Below, one piece after another: positions 34,050 through 42,371 of a stretch of 64,000 nt of DNA (position 1 is the first letter of the stretch; each line of letters opens with the position of its first letter). Below the pieces are notes generated by a model that saw only the letters and a program-made list of their open reading frames with translations, ran no database searches and had not been told where the DNA came from. The stretch covers positions 806,001 to 870,000 of the forward strand of contig NZ_CP050948.1 of the NCBI RefSeq assembly GCF_019443745.1, in the 5' to 3' direction. A program made the translations under genes and the position numbers. Source of the DNA: Iamia sp. SCSIO 61187. GTDB taxonomy: Bacteria; Actinomycetota; Acidimicrobiia; Acidimicrobiales; Iamiaceae.

Positions 34050-35240
34050 TCAGGCCGGGCGCGGCTCGCGGGGGAGGCCGAGGGCCCGCTCGCCGATGAT
34101 GTTCCGCTGCACCTGCTCGGTCCCGCCCCCGATCCGCACGGCCCACTGGGTCAGCAGGACCCCCTGCCACGGATGGGTGGCGGGGGCGTCGTGGTCGAAC
34201 AGCATGGCGTCGGGTCCGAGCACGGCGAGGGCGAAGTCGGCCAGCGCCGCGCAGTAGGTCGAGAACGCCAGCTTCAGCACCGAGCTCTCCGGTCCGGGCA
34301 CCTGGCCCTGGGAGAGCGCGGTCTGCACCCGCAGGCCCATGTAGGTGATCACCTGGAGCCGGGTGTGGATGCGGGCGAGGTCCTGACGGACGACGGGGTC
34401 GTCCTGCTTGCCGGCGGCCCGCACCAGGGCGACGAGCGGGCGCAGCGGGTCGGTGCCACCGGAGCCGATGCCGATGCGCTCGCTCATCAGCGTCGTCATG
34501 GCCACGCCCCACCCGCCGTCGACCGGGCCCACGACCTGGTCGAGCGGGACCCGCACGTCGGTCAGGAACACCTCGCTGAAGTGGGAGGCGCCGTTGATCT
34601 GGCGGATCGGCCGCACGTCGATGCCGGGCGACCGCATGTCGACGAGCACGAAGGTGATGCCCCGGTGCTTGGGCGCGTCCGGGTCGGTGCGGACCAGGAG
34701 CATCCCCCAGTCGGAGAAGTGGGCCGACGAGGTCCACACCTTCTGGCCCGTCACCACCAGCTCGTCACCGTCGCGGACCGCGGCGGTGCGCAGCGAGGCC
34801 AGGTCGGACCCGGCCCCCGGCTCGCTGAAGAGCTGGCACCAGACCTCGGTGCCCTCGAGCATCGGCGGCAGGAACCGCGCCTTCTGGGCCTCGGTGCCGT
34901 GGGCGATCAGGGTCGGGCCGGCCATGCCGATCCCCTGGGCGAAGATCGACGGGGGCACGTCGAAGCGGGCCTCCTCCTGGGCGAAGATCAGGGCCTCGAC
35001 CACCGACCCGCCCCGTCCCCCGTTCTCCTTGGGCCAGGTCACACCGGCCCAGCCCTCGCGGTACAGCGTCGCCTGCCACGCCTTGGCCGCGGCGATGTGC
35101 GCGGCCTCGACCTCGGGGTCGGTGTCGGCCAGGAACCCGACGGTGCCCTCGCCCGGCTCCCGGAGCGAGGCGTGGCGGGCGAGGAAGGCGTGGGCCTCGG
35201 CCCGGAAGGCCGCCTCCTCGGGGGTGTCTCCGAAGTCCAT
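34050..35240 (-). CDS. Acyl-CoA dehydrogenase (FadE-type)
   Basis: 396 residues. Signature blocks: EPGAGSDLASLRTAAVRDGD, VTGQKVWTSSAHFSDWGMLL, RTDPDAPKHRGITFVLVDMR, and the C-terminal QWAVRIGGGTEQVQRNIIGE with a plausible FAD/substrate fold. The N-terminal FGDTPEEAAFRAEAHAFLAR start resembles mycobacterial FadE proteins of sterol and terpene side-chain catabolism. It uses FAD to dehydrogenate an acyl-CoA; substrate not defined. A perfect KstR-type palindrome lies between it and the divergent SDR. Confidence 0.92.
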   Translation of the reverse strand: MDFGDTPEEAAFRAEAHAFLARHASLREPGEGTVGFLADTDPEVEAAHIAAAKAWQATLYREGWAGVTWPKENGGRGGSVVEALIFAQEEARFDVPPSIFAQGIGMAGPTLIAHGTEAQKARFLPPMLEGTEVWCQLFSEPGAGSDLASLRTAAVRDGDELVVTGQKVWTSSAHFSDWGMLLVRTDPDAPKHRGITFVLVDMRSPGIDVRPIRQINGASHFSEVFLTDVRVPLDQVVGPVDGGWGVAMTTLMSERIGIGSGGTDPLRPLVALVRAAGKQDDPVVRQDLARIHTRLQVITYMGLRVQTALSQGQVPGPESSVLKLAFSTYCAALADFALAVLGPDAMLFDHDAPATHPWQGVLLTQWAVRIGGGTEQVQRNIIGERALGLPREPRPA

Positions 35241-35253
35241 GAGCGGCTCAGAC

Positions 35254-35267
35254 TAGAACGTGTTCTA
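35254..35267. promoter_or_regulatory. KstR-type operator in the ACAD-SDR divergent promoter
   Basis: TAGAACGTGTTCTA is a perfect palindrome matching the published KstR consensus TNNAACNNGTTNNA. It sits 14 bp upstream of the acyl-CoA dehydrogenase start and 10 bp upstream of the SDR start. A second match is at 48228-48241. The cognate TetR-type repressor is not in the window. Confidence 0.7.
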
Positions 35268-35276
35268 CTGAGGGGC

Positions 35277-36053
35277 ATGGTCCGCACCTACGTCGTCACC
35301 GGGTCCGCGTCGGGCATCGGCCGCGCCACCTGCGAGCGCCTGGAGGCCGATGGGCACCGCGTCATCGACGTCGACCTCCACGACGCCACCATCGTCGCCG
35401 ACCTGGCCAAGCCGGCCGGGCGCCGGACCCTGGTCGAGGAGGTCACGGTGGCCTCGGGCGGGGTCGTCGACGCCGTGATCGCCAACGCCGGGACCCAGGC
35501 CTCGCCCGAGCTGTGCGTGCGGGTCAACCACTTCGGCGCCGTGGCCACGGCCGAGGGCCTGCGCCCGCTGCTGGCCGAGTCGGCCGCGCCCCGGGTCGTG
35601 GTGACGGCGTCGTCGTCGGTGCTGAACGGCCACACCCCCGAGCTGGTCGACGCCTGCCTGGCGGGGGAGGAGGAGCGCGCCGTCGCCATCGCCCTCGTCG
35701 GCCACGAGCTGCTCGCCTACCCGTCGACCAAGCGGGCCCTGGCCCGGTGGGTGCGGCGCGAGGCCGTCCGGCCCGAGTGGGCAGGGGCCGGCATCGCCCT
35801 CAACGCCGTGGCGCCCGGCATCGTCGAGACGCCGCTCCTGGCCCCGCTGCTGGGCGACCCGGCCATGGTCGAGCTGATGGACGCCGCCGTGCCGATGCCC
35901 CTCGGCGGCCGCTGCCAGCCCGAGCACGTGGCCGAGGTGATCGCCTTCCTCGCCGCCCCGACCACCGAGCGCATCGCCGGCCAGGTCCTCTTCGTCGACG
36001 GCGGTGCCGACGCCGTCCTCCGCGGCGACGACGTCTGGGGCCCGCCCGTCTAG
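35277..36053 (+). CDS. Short-chain dehydrogenase, 3-alpha-hydroxysteroid dehydrogenase-like
   Basis: 258 residues. Cofactor motif TGSASGIGRATCERL is followed by HRVIDVDLHDATIVADLAKP, whose D-x-D/R-D-A spacing resembles 3-alpha-hydroxysteroid dehydrogenase/carbonyl reductase of Comamonas. The catalytic Ser lies in VVVTASSSVL and Tyr-x-x-x-Lys in YPSTKRAL; the tail reads GQVLFVDGGADAVLRGDDVW. It should be an NAD(H)-dependent alcohol or ketone oxidoreductase, likely on steroid-like or acyl substrates. Divergent from the ACAD across the KstR-type site. Confidence 0.88.
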   Translation: MVRTYVVTGSASGIGRATCERLEADGHRVIDVDLHDATIVADLAKPAGRRTLVEEVTVASGGVVDAVIANAGTQASPELCVRVNHFGAVATAEGLRPLLAESAAPRVVVTASSSVLNGHTPELVDACLAGEEERAVAIALVGHELLAYPSTKRALARWVRREAVRPEWAGAGIALNAVAPGIVETPLLAPLLGDPAMVELMDAAVPMPLGGRCQPEHVAEVIAFLAAPTTERIAGQVLFVDGGADAVLRGDDVWGPPV

Positions 36054-36063
36054 CGTCACCCCC

Positions 36064-36426
36064 GTGCAGGGGTGGGGCTGGCTGACGAAGGACGACCCTC
36101 GGCAGCCGAGCGGGCGGGAGCTGATCCTGCACCGCCTGGCCGACGAGAACGGTGCCTGGCCCTTCATGGCCGTGTACGCCGTTTTCCTCGTCGCCGGTGC
36201 CCCGATCCGTCGCCATCCTCGGTTCTGTTCGCGCCAGGCGACACGGCTGGCCGAGAGCGGTGTCAGAACGGCGATGGCCGCCTCGACCGCCGTTCTGTTC
36301 GCGCCAGGCGACATCGGTGTCCGGCAGCGGTGTCAGAACGGTGCCGGCGGCCACGACACCGACCGCCGAGCAGAACACCGACACGCCGCCCTCCGCGGCG
36401 ACGACGTCTGGGGCCCGCCCGTCTAG
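36064..36426 (+). CDS. Possible small hypothetical protein spanning repeat DNA, 120 aa
   Basis: The GTG at 36064 opens a frame whose first 55 codons look protein-like (VQGWGWLTKDDPRQPSGREL, ILHRLADENGAWPFMAVYAV, one hydrophobic segment). From 36222 on it crosses two 48-bp palindromic units and ends in a duplicated copy of the SDR tail (ALRGDDVWGPPV). The first part may be a true gene or gene fragment whose 3' end was replaced by repeats. No family recognised. Confidence 0.3.
   Translation: MQGWGWLTKDDPRQPSGRELILHRLADENGAWPFMAVYAVFLVAGAPIRRHPRFCSRQATRLAESGVRTAMAASTAVLFAPGDIGVRQRCQNGAGGHDTDRRAEHRHAALRGDDVWGPPV
36222..36339. repeat. Two 48-bp units with inverted ends (GTTCTG/CAGAAC)
   Basis: Units at 36222-36269 and 36292-36339 are equal in length and 70 bp apart. 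Both start GTTCTGTTCGCGCCAGGCG and end GCGGTGTCAGAAC, with a more variable middle. The GTTCTG and CAGAAC ends are inverted repeats, as in small REP or MITE-like elements. A CGGTGTCAGAAC 3' word and GACAYSGSTG middle are shared. Confidence 0.7.
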
Positions 36427-36427
36427 C
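36384..36427. repeat. 44-bp duplicate of the SDR gene's 3' end
   Basis: Differs at one base from 36011-36054, which encodes the last residues and stop of the SDR. This copy lies 373 bp downstream in otherwise non-homologous DNA. The preserved reading phase (RGDDVWGPPV then stop) shows it was copied recently. Confidence 0.75.
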
Positions 36428-36434
36428 CCCGACC

Positions 36435-36505
36435 CACACGGATGGTGCCAGGCACCTTCCGTGTGCCGCAGGTCCACACGGATGGTGCCAGGCACCTTGC
36501 GTGGT
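36435..36505. repeat. Pair of 31-bp palindromic repeats
   Basis: Copies at 36435-36465 and 36475-36505, 40 bp apart. Each centres on GGTGCCAGGCACC. In the first, 14 of 15 arm positions pair around a single base (CACACGGATGGTGCC against GGCACCTTCCGTGTG). The GGTGCCAGGCACC core resembles palindromes seen widely as REP-type elements. It could also act as a transcription terminator between the SDR and sbcD. Confidence 0.7.
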
Positions 36506-36550
36506 CCCCGCCACCGCCCGGAGGTCGGCTCGGCACGCGTCGGGGCGGCG

Positions 36551-36660
36551 GGTCCACCCTCACTGTCACACGTCCTCCGACCCCACCCGCCGCCCTGAGG
36601 GCGACGGTGGAGGGTGCGCCTGCGGCGTCGGGGTCCACCGTCACTGTCACACCCCCTGCG
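36551..36660. repeat. Direct repeats and a dispersed repeat copy ahead of sbcD
   Basis: GGTCCACC-x-x-CACTGTCACAC occurs at 36551 and again at 36632, an 81-bp period. Between them 36569-36601 is the second copy of the 33-bp dispersed repeat found at 17248-17280. The remainder of the gap to 36673 holds no gene that I can support. Confidence 0.55.
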
Positions 36661-36673
36661 TACTGTCGTTCCC

Positions 36674-37930
36674 ATGCGGGTCCTCCACACCTCCGACTGG
36701 CACCTCGGGCGCCTGTTCCACGGTGCCCCGCTGCTGTCCGAGCAGGAGTGCGCCCTCGCCCGGGTCGTGGCCATCGCCGGCGACGCCGACGTGGACGCCG
36801 TGGTGGTGGCGGGCGACCTCTACGACCGGGCCATCCCCCCGGCCGACGCCGTCGACCTGCTGGCCGAGGCCCTGCGCGAGCTGCGGGGACTGGGCGTCCC
36901 GGTCGTCGCCATCACCGGCAACCACGACTCCCCCAACCGGGTCGGCGCCCTCGACCCCCTGCTGCGGGCCGGCGGCGTCACCCTGCGCGGCCGGCTCGAC
37001 GTCGACGCCCCCGTCGTCGTCCCGGCCACCGACGGCGGCTCCGACCTGGTGATCCACCCGGTGCCGTACCAGGAGCCGCTCGCCGCCCCGCTGGTCGAGC
37101 GCACGGGGGAGCGGGCCCGCCGCCCCACCCAGCACGAGGTGCTGGCCCGCGCCCTCGACGCCACCCGGGCCGAGGTGGCGGGCCGGGGCGACGTCCGTTC
37201 CGTCGTCGTGGCCCACGCCTTCGTGGCCGGCGCGGCGCCGTCCGACAGCGAGCGCGAGCTCAGCGTGGGCGGCGTCGACCGGGTGCCGACCTCGGCCTTC
37301 GACGGCTTCACCTACGCCGCCCTCGGCCACCTCCACCGCCCCCAGGAGGTCGGCCCCCGCGCCGCCTACTCCGGCTCGCTGCTGCCCTACTCCTTCTCGG
37401 AGACGGCCCGGGCGTCGGTGCGGGTCGTCGAGCTGGCGCCCGACGGGTCGGTCGAGGCCGAGGTGGTCGAGCTCGGGTGCGAGCGCACCGTCGCCACCCT
37501 CGAGGGGCGGCTCGACAGCCTCCTGGCCGACCCCGCCCACCGGGCCGCCGAGCAGGCGTGGGTGCGCGTCCGGCTGCACGACGAGGTGCTGCCCCGCCAC
37601 GCCATGGAGCGCCTGCGCGACCGCTTCCCCCACACCCTGGTGCTCGAGCACGTCCGCCCGGCGACCGCCTCCACCGCGGCCGACCCCCGCCGCCGGAGCA
37701 CGCCGGTGACCGACCTCGACCTGGCCCACGCCTTCGTGGCCGAGCGGTTCGGTCGCCCGGTCGACGCCACCGAGGACACCCTGCTCCGGGCCGCCTTCGA
37801 CGCCGTCACGGCCGCCGGGCGCGAGGACGAGCTGCGCGTCGCTGCCACCGTGGCCACGGCCGATCGCGGGCACGACGAGCACGGCCAGCACGACGACGGT
37901 TCGTCGGCCCGGGACGGGGCGGTGGCATGA
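36674..37930 (+). CDS. sbcD: SbcD-type exonuclease subunit
   Basis: 418 residues from ATG 36674. The metallophosphoesterase ligands are all present: LHTSDWHLGR, VVVAGDLYDRAIPP and AITGNHDSPNR, then VVVAHAFVAG and the YAALGHLHRPQ histidine pair. The tail is D/H-rich. SbcD is the nuclease of the Mre11-like SbcCD complex that trims hairpins and DNA ends. sbcC overlaps by four bases (ATGA). This protein partners the next one. Confidence 0.95.
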   Translation: MRVLHTSDWHLGRLFHGAPLLSEQECALARVVAIAGDADVDAVVVAGDLYDRAIPPADAVDLLAEALRELRGLGVPVVAITGNHDSPNRVGALDPLLRAGGVTLRGRLDVDAPVVVPATDGGSDLVIHPVPYQEPLAAPLVERTGERARRPTQHEVLARALDATRAEVAGRGDVRSVVVAHAFVAGAAPSDSERELSVGGVDRVPTSAFDGFTYAALGHLHRPQEVGPRAAYSGSLLPYSFSETARASVRVVELAPDGSVEAEVVELGCERTVATLEGRLDSLLADPAHRAAEQAWVRVRLHDEVLPRHAMERLRDRFPHTLVLEHVRPATASTAADPRRRSTPVTDLDLAHAFVAERFGRPVDATEDTLLRAAFDAVTAAGREDELRVAATVATADRGHDEHGQHDDGSSARDGAVA

Positions 37931-40900
37931 GACCGCTCCTCCTCGAGGTCGAGGCCTTCGGGCCCTACGCCACCCGCCAGGTGGTCGACTTCGACGCGCT
38001 GGGCGACGAGGGCCTGTTCCTCATCTGGGGGCCGACCGGCGCCGGCAAGAGCTTCCTCCTCGACGCACTCTGCTTCGCCCTCTACGGCAAGACGGCCGGC
38101 GACCGGCCGTTGTCCCGACTCCACTCCGACCACGCCCGCGGCGCCGTGCCCCGGGTCGAGCTGCGGTTCCGCCTCGGGGCCGACGAGTGGACGGTGCGCC
38201 GCGAGGCGCCCCGCTGGCGCACCAAGCGCGACGGCACCGCCGCCCAGCACTCGGCCAAGGCCGTCCTCGAGCGCCGGGTGCCCGGCGGGGTCGACGTGGT
38301 GGCCACCAAGGTCACCGACGTCGACCGGATCCTCACCGAGCGGCTGGGGCTCGACGTCGACGAGTTCCGCCGGGTGGTCCTGCTGCCCCAGGGCCGGTTC
38401 GAGCAGGTGCTCCGGGCCAGCTCCGCCGACCGGGAGGCGCTGCTCGCCAGCATCTTCGGCACCCACCGGTTCGAGGACGTGGCCCGCCACCTCGACCTGG
38501 CCGCCCGCGAGGAGGCCCGGGCCATCGACCAGGCCGAGCACGAGCAGCGGGCCCGACGGCAGGCCGTCGCCGCGACCTGCGCCCGCCTCACGGCCGACCT
38601 CGAGCCGTACCGCCCCGCCCTCGCCGCCGTGGTCGACCTCGGGGCCCTCGCCGGTGCGGCGCTCGACGAGGGCGGTGAGGCCGACGGTCAGCCGGCCCTC
38701 GACCAGGTTGCCGCCGCCCTCGCCACCGCCACGACCACGCTGCGCTCCGAGGTCGGCACCGCCGAGGCCGCCGCCGACACCGCCCGGGCCGAGGCCGACC
38801 GGGCCGAGGGCACGGCCGAGCGGTGGGACGAGCGGGCCCGGCTGCGCCAGCGGGAAGCCGAGCTGGCCGCCGCCGCCGACGAGGTCGAGCGGGCTCGGAC
38901 CGAGCTGGCGACGGCCGAGCGGGCCCTGCGGGTCGCCCCCACCTTCGCCGCCGCCCACCGGGCCCACCGGGCGGTGCGCGACGCCGTCGACCACCACCGG
39001 GTGGCGGCCGAGGAGGCCGCGGCCGCCTGGGCGGCCAGCCCCGTGACCCTCGGCGGCGCCCTGCACGGCCCCGCCCTCGACGGCGCCGCCCTCACCGCCA
39101 TCGACGACGCCTGGCTCACCGCCGCGGCCACGGCGATCGTCCGGCGCACCACCGAGGTCGAGGCCGCGGCCGAGGCTGCCGTCCGGGCCCAGGAGGGCCG
39201 GGAGCAGGCGGCCGCGGCCCAGCGCCGGGCCGAGCAGGCCGCGGCGTCGGCCGAGGGCTGGACCCGCAAGGCCGAGGCCGCCGGTCGGGACCGGGAGGCC
39301 CGGGTGGCCGAGCTGGCCGCCGCCCGGGCCGCGGTCGAGCGGGCCGACGCTCTGGTGGCCGACGTCGAGCGGCTGGCGGCGTGGTCGGCGGCCGCCCGAC
39401 GCCTGCCCGCCGCCGAGGCCGAGGTTCGCCGGGCCGAGGAGGCCCGGCTGGAGGTGGTCGAGGCCGAGGCCCGGGCCCGGGCCACCTACGCCGAGCAGCT
39501 CCGCCGTCACCTCGACGGCACCGCCGGTGAGCTGGCCGCCTCCCTGGAGCCCGGTGCCCCGTGCCCCGTCTGCGGCGGCGCCGAGCACCCGGCCCCCGCC
39601 CCCCGCCAGCCCGGGGCCCCGACCCGGGCCGAGGTCGACGCGGCCGAGGCCGCCGCCGAGACGGCGGCGCGCCGCCGGGTCGCGGCCGCCGCCGCCGTCG
39701 AGGAGGCGCGAGCGGCCCGGGCCGACGTGCGGGCCGAGGCGGGGGAGGCCGCCGACCGCCCCGACGAGGTCGCCGCCGCCCTCGAGGCGGCCCGGTCGGG
39801 CCTGGCTGAGGCCCGGGCCTGCGCGGCCGAGGCCGACGGCCTCGAGCGGAAGGTCGCCACCGCCGCCACCGCGGTCGACGAGTGCCGCCGCCTCGCCGAC
39901 GCCGACACCGCCCGGGCGGCCGAGTGCCGCGAGGCCGTCGCCGTCCACGTCGCCCAGGTGCGCCGGGCCGAGGAGCTGGCCGAGGGCGTGCTCGGCGTCG
40001 GCGCCGGGCGCGACGTGGCCGAGCGGGCCTCGGCCGCCCTCGCCCGCCTCCACGACGCCTTCGCCGACCTGGCCCAGACGCGGGGCCAGGCCGCGTCGGC
40101 GACCTCGGTGGCCGAGAGCGCGGTCGAGACCCTGGCGGCCGCCCTCGACGAGGCCGGCTTCGTCGATGCCGCCGCCGCCACGGCCGCCGGCCGCGACGAC
40201 GTCACCCGCCGACGCCTCCGGGCCACCATCGACGGGTGGGAGTCCGAGCGCCAGGCCGTGGCCGCCGCCCTGGACCACGCCGCCCGGTCGGACCTGCCCG
40301 ACGAGCGCCCCGACCCGGACCCGGCCCGGGCCGCGGCGATCGAGGCCACCGCGACCCACCGATCCCTGGTCGAGGCGTGCGCCCGGGTGGGGGCGGCGGC
40401 CGACGCCGTGGCCGACGCGGTCGACGCCCACCGCGAGGAGGCCGCCCACCTGGCGGTGGCCGTGGCCGAGCACGAGGTCCGGCGCCGGCTGGCCGAGGTC
40501 TGCGCCGGCCGGGGCCCCGATCGCATCTCCCTCCAGCGGTGGGTCCTGGCCGCCCACTTCGAGACCATCTGCGAGCGGGCCAACGACCGCCTGGCGGTGA
40601 TGACCGCCGGGCGCTACTCGCTGCGGGTCCACACCGAGTCGAGCCGGGGGGCCCGGGCCGGCCTCGACCTCCGGGTGCTCGACGCCCACAGCGGCGAGGA
40701 GCGCGAGGTCACCACCCTCTCCGGGGGCGAGACGTTCCAGGCGTCGCTCGCCCTGGCCCTCGGCGTGGCCGACGTGGTGGGGGAGCGCACCGGGGGCGTG
40801 GACCTCGGCGTGCTGTTCGTCGACGAGGGCTTCGGCACGCTCGACGCCGACGCCCTGCACCTGGCCCTCGACGAGCTCGACCGGCTCCGGGCCGGCGGGC

Positions 40901-41019
40901 GGATGGTCGGCGTCATCAGCCACGTGCCCGGCCTCCGCGAGCGGATCGGCTCGGGCATCGAGGTCCGTCCCGCCCGGGCCGGCTCCGAGGTCCTGGTCGG
41001 CTCGGTCCCCGGCGCCTGA
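37927..41019 (+). CDS. sbcC: SbcC-type SMC ATPase subunit
   Basis: 1030 residues, the Rad50-like partner of SbcD. Walker A is IWGPTGAGKSFLLDALCFAL; the Q-loop is near RVVLLPQGRFEQVL. Long Ala/Glu/Arg coiled coils flank a zinc-hook CPVC (Cys546/Cys549, in PGAPCPVCGGAEHP). The C-terminal signature is TTLSGGETFQASLALALGVA with Walker B VLFVDEGFGTLD. The start overlaps the sbcD stop (ATGA). A palindrome-rich region sits upstream of the operon, which encodes an enzyme acting on hairpin DNA. Confidence 0.95.
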   Translation: MRPLLLEVEAFGPYATRQVVDFDALGDEGLFLIWGPTGAGKSFLLDALCFALYGKTAGDRPLSRLHSDHARGAVPRVELRFRLGADEWTVRREAPRWRTKRDGTAAQHSAKAVLERRVPGGVDVVATKVTDVDRILTERLGLDVDEFRRVVLLPQGRFEQVLRASSADREALLASIFGTHRFEDVARHLDLAAREEARAIDQAEHEQRARRQAVAATCARLTADLEPYRPALAAVVDLGALAGAALDEGGEADGQPALDQVAAALATATTTLRSEVGTAEAAADTARAEADRAEGTAERWDERARLRQREAELAAAADEVERARTELATAERALRVAPTFAAAHRAHRAVRDAVDHHRVAAEEAAAAWAASPVTLGGALHGPALDGAALTAIDDAWLTAAATAIVRRTTEVEAAAEAAVRAQEGREQAAAAQRRAEQAAASAEGWTRKAEAAGRDREARVAELAAARAAVERADALVADVERLAAWSAAARRLPAAEAEVRRAEEARLEVVEAEARARATYAEQLRRHLDGTAGELAASLEPGAPCPVCGGAEHPAPAPRQPGAPTRAEVDAAEAAAETAARRRVAAAAAVEEARAARADVRAEAGEAADRPDEVAAALEAARSGLAEARACAAEADGLERKVATAATAVDECRRLADADTARAAECREAVAVHVAQVRRAEELAEGVLGVGAGRDVAERASAALARLHDAFADLAQTRGQAASATSVAESAVETLAAALDEAGFVDAAAATAAGRDDVTRRRLRATIDGWESERQAVAAALDHAARSDLPDERPDPDPARAAAIEATATHRSLVEACARVGAAADAVADAVDAHREEAAHLAVAVAEHEVRRRLAEVCAGRGPDRISLQRWVLAAHFETICERANDRLAVMTAGRYSLRVHTESSRGARAGLDLRVLDAHSGEEREVTTLSGGETFQASLALALGVADVVGERTGGVDLGVLFVDEGFGTLDADALHLALDELDRLRAGGRMVGVISHVPGLRERIGSGIEVRPARAGSEVLVGSVPGA

Positions 41020-41043
41020 CCGCACACCCTCCCGTACGGGGGC

Positions 41044-41070
41044 GATCCCGGGTGCCCTTGCACCCGGATC
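41044..41070. terminator. Terminator-like hairpin between convergent sbcC and sugar dehydrogenase genes
   Basis: An 8-bp stem (41048-41055 with 41060-41067, CCGGGTGC/GCACCCGG) with a CCTT loop, extended by GAT/ATC around a one-base bulge. It lies about 30 bp from either stop codon. Confidence 0.6.
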
Positions 41071-41093
41071 CGTCCCCAGGACGCAAGGTGGGG

Positions 41094-42371
41094 TCAGGCG
41101 GGGTCGAGGCGGGCGACGACGCCGTCGAGGGACAGCACGTAGACCTCGCCGGCGGCATCGGTGTCGACCGACACGACGGTGGCGGCGGCGTCGTCGAGGA
41201 CGGCCGTCTCGGCGACGGTGTCGCCGTCGAGGCGGATGGCCGACAGCCCCGGCTTGCAGAAGTCACCGAACAGGTAGGCCCCGGCGAGGTCGGGGATTGC
41301 TTCGCCCCGGTAGAGGGCGCCCCCGGACACCGAGCACCACCCGTCGGCGTGCGCCATCTCGAAGACCGGTCCGACCAGCGGCCCGTCGGCCAGCCGGCGG
41401 TCGGGGAACTTCTCGTCGGAGCCCTCGAACCGGCTCCAGCCCAGGTTGGCACCGAGGATGGCGCCGGCGGGCAGCCGGTCGATCTCCTCCAGGGCGTTCT
41501 GGCCCACGTCCGCGATCCAGAGGTCGCCGGTCGCGCGGTCGAACCGCATGCGCCACGGGTTGCGCAGGCCGAGGAGGGCGATCTCGGGCCGGCCCCCGCC
41601 GTCGGAGGCATAGGGGTTGTCGGCGGGGATGCCGTAGGGCCGGTCCCCTTCAGGGCTGCTCGGGTCGATGCGCAGGACCTTGCCCAGCAGGTCGTCGGGG
41701 TCCTGGGCTCGCAGGTCGGGGTCGTCGCCCGAGCCGCCGTCGCCCAGACCGATCCACAGCAGCCCGTCCTCGTCGACCAGCAGCTCACCGCCGTTGTGGT
41801 TGGCGTAGGGCTGGTCGACGGTCAGGAGGTCGACCCGCGAACCGGGGTCGGCGACGGCGCCGTCCATGGTGAAGGCGGCGATGCGGGTCTCGCCGTCGGT
41901 CCCGCTGTGGTGGACGTAGAGCGTGGCCCCGTCGGGGGCGAAGGCCAGCCCCAGCAGCCCCTGCTCGCCCCCGGAGCGGGTGACCGAGGTGAGGTCGAGG
42001 GCCGTGGTCACCTCGGCGTCGGGCGCGGTGGACGGGTCGACGGTCACGACCCGGCCCCCCTGCTCGGCGACGTACAGCAGGTCGGAGCCCGGGCGGGGCA
42101 CGAGCTTGGTCGGCTGATCGAGCTCGACGATCGGGGTCAGGACGACCGCGACCTCGCCCAGGAGCCCGGGTGCGGCCTCGCCGGTCGTGGTCGAGGGCCC
42201 GGTCGTCGCCGGGGTGGTGGTGGAGTCCTCCGTCGGCGGGGTCGTCGGCGCCCGGCCCTCGACCTCGGCGCCCCGCTCGGGCGGCTCGGTCTGCTCGTCG
42301 TCGCCGCACGCCCCGAGGGCGAGCACCAGCAGCGCCGCCCCCAGGAGGGCGCACGCCCGGCGGCCGGTCAC
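41094..42371 (-). CDS. Glucose/sorbosone dehydrogenase-type PQQ beta-propeller lipoprotein
   Basis: 425 residues from GTG 42371. The lipoprotein signal ALLVLALGACGDD has lipobox LGAC, then a Thr/Pro/Glu linker. The soluble quinoprotein beta-propeller follows with SGGEQGLLGLAFAPD, YANHNGGELLVDEDGLLWIG, GDGGSGDDPD, GKVLRIDPSS, the NPWRMRFDRATGDLWIADVG and GWCSVSGGALYRGEAIPDLA blocks. It would be a membrane-anchored, periplasm-side oxidase of sugars or related alcohols, passing electrons from PQQ; PQQ binding is not verifiable. The 4-base overlap (GTGA) with tesB is probably fortuitous coupling. Confidence 0.88.
   Translation of the reverse strand: MTGRRACALLGAALLVLALGACGDDEQTEPPERGAEVEGRAPTTPPTEDSTTTPATTGPSTTTGEAAPGLLGEVAVVLTPIVELDQPTKLVPRPGSDLLYVAEQGGRVVTVDPSTAPDAEVTTALDLTSVTRSGGEQGLLGLAFAPDGATLYVHHSGTDGETRIAAFTMDGAVADPGSRVDLLTVDQPYANHNGGELLVDEDGLLWIGLGDGGSGDDPDLRAQDPDDLLGKVLRIDPSSPEGDRPYGIPADNPYASDGGGRPEIALLGLRNPWRMRFDRATGDLWIADVGQNALEEIDRLPAGAILGANLGWSRFEGSDEKFPDRRLADGPLVGPVFEMAHADGWCSVSGGALYRGEAIPDLAGAYLFGDFCKPGLSAIRLDGDTVAETAVLDDAAATVVSVDTDAAGEVYVLSLDGVVARLDPA

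Noticed and set aside
36054-36673. Insertion sequence or transposase remnant in the repeat region
   Set aside because: No transposase-like frame or terminal inverted repeats larger than the 48-bp units could be found. Only short repeats are present.
35800-36774. Minus-strand frame of 324 codons across the SDR end and repeat region
   Set aside because: It is a shadow: half is antisense to the SDR gene and the rest reads through palindromes, with repeated RRR/GGR text.
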